Part shown: piece after piece, positions 19,480-20,128 of the stretch
Numbering within the stretch: the stretch's first letter is position 1
How the letters are laid out: each line of letters opens with the position of its first letter
Position numbers and translations under genes: made by a program
Notes under the pieces: generated by a model
Seen by the model: only the letters and a program-made list of their open reading frames with translations
Told to the model about the DNA's origin: nothing
The model's database searches: none
Assembly (NCBI GenBank): GCA_015680635.1
Contig: JAABOA010000171.1
Span: 1-20,128, forward strand
DNA from: Lunasporangiospora selenospora
Taxonomy: Eukaryota > Mortierellomycota > Mortierellomycetes > Mortierellales > Mortierellaceae
Reading direction: 5' to 3'
Length of the DNA stretch: 20,128 nucleotides

Positions 19480-20128
19480 ATGACTGAGGCCAGTCTTCCT
19501 GTCGTCCGCAAGATCGCCAACCTTGAGCGATACAGCATCGCTCGCAGCAATGCCAACGTTTACCATAACGTCCTAGTTGGCGCTCGCCTCTCTCCTCGCG
19601 ATGATCTCTCCTCTCAACTCCAGAGCTTGGAAGGATGGCTTTCAATTCTTGCTGCGCCTCTTACTTGGCTGCTCCTTGAACACCCTTCTCTCTCCATTGT
19701 CATTGGCAACCACCTCTCGAGTTCTCCTGTCTTTCTCAAGCTTCCTTCCGTCAATCTGGCTCGTGTAGTTCGATTCAGAACAATCAACCACCGAGACGAG
19801 ATCACCAAGATTCTTAAGGACGAGCATGCCGAGAAATACGATCTTGCCGATCATTCAGTTCCCCTCTGGCGCGTTGTTATTGTCCACGTCAAGACCGATA
19901 ACACTTTCTTCGTCCTTTACAACTTCCACCACACAATCGGCGACGGCCGTTGCGCCGTCGGATTGACGGAACAGCTCTTCGATCGACTTAATATTGAGGA
20001 TGCCAACGAGACTAAGACTAAAGATAATCATACCACTCCATTGGTAGTATCTGTTCCCCAAGAAGCCCCTATACCATTGCCACTCGAGAGCCTCATCAAT
20101 TGCGACCCAACGGCGTGGACTATGATCA
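19480..20128 (+). CDS. alcohol O-acetyltransferase-family protein (AATase, PF07247-like), 5' part
   Basis: An acyl-CoA-dependent acyltransferase of the condensation-domain superfamily. Fungal members esterify alcohols (yeast Atf1/Atf2 make acetate esters and acetylate sterols). The frame is open from ATG 19480 to the window edge: 216 codons, no stop, no intron needed. Seen: LERYSIARSNANVYHN (15-30), the N-terminal signature typical of this family; PLWRVVIVH (128-136); and the catalytic NFHHTIGDG (148-156) with H151 and D155 of HxxxD. Family members are about 450-530 aa, so more than half is missing, including the structural DFGWG-like C-terminal region. There is no signal peptide. The start follows a (CT) tract with aaATGA context and is the first Met in frame. 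WS/DGAT enzymes share HHxxxDG, but the N-terminal LERY..R.N motif favours AATase. The substrate cannot be assigned. Confidence 0.85.
   Translation, partial: MTEASLPVVRKIANLERYSIARSNANVYHNVLVGARLSPRDDLSSQLQSLEGWLSILAAPLTWLLLEHPSLSIVIGNHLSSSPVFLKLPSVNLARVVRFRTINHRDEITKILKDEHAEKYDLADHSVPLWRVVIVHVKTDNTFFVLYNFHHTIGDGRCAVGLTEQLFDRLNIEDANETKTKDNHTTPLVVSVPQEAPIPLPLESLINCDPTAWTMI

Noticed and set aside
1-20128. CRISPR array, bacterial operon, prophage or plasmid origin
   Set aside because: No regularly spaced repeats and no bacterial gene; introns show the DNA is eukaryotic.

Overview
The window looks like nuclear DNA of a filamentous fungus. I infer an early-diverging one, Mucoromycota or Mortierellaceae-like. 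The basis is a PP2C phosphatase gene broken by seven short GT-AG introns, pyrimidine-rich promoters, an alcohol-acetyltransferase-family gene, and no bacterial features such as Shine-Dalgarno sites or operons. The taxonomy is inferred from protein resemblance and gene structure, not from a marker gene.

Layout. (1) Positions 1 to about 12260 form a long gene-poor arm. Its longest reading frames (126-142 codons) are about what chance gives in 12 kb, none matches a family I know, and I see no transposase, reverse transcriptase or integrase motif. It holds simple repeats (A18, A19, (CT)11, (CCAT)4, G11, two pentanucleotide arrays), several inverted repeats and isolated TATA-like boxes. (2) A minus-strand gene at 14610-12261 encodes a long, mostly disordered protein of about 738 aa that I do not recognise. 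I propose that its true C-terminus is a second exon reached through a 133-nt intron. A possible extra 5' exon starts at 14735. (3) A weak minus-strand coding candidate at 15978-15571 carries one in-frame TAA. (4) A plus-strand gene at 16361-18612 encodes a PTC2/PTC3-type PP2C Ser/Thr phosphatase of 402 aa, with eight exons resolved here to the base. (5) From 19480 to the window end lies the 5' part of an alcohol O-acetyltransferase-family gene (PF07247-like) with an HHxxxDG motif, cut by the window edge.

The genes do not form an obvious pathway. The phosphatase is a conserved stress/cell-cycle signalling enzyme, the acyltransferase belongs to a secondary or ester metabolism family, and the large minus-strand protein is an orphan. 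I found no convincing new multi-gene system. The observations most worth checking are the splice-ready 20-nt poison microexon inside phosphatase intron 4, the hidden last exon of the orphan gene, and the in-frame-stop candidate between the two main genes.
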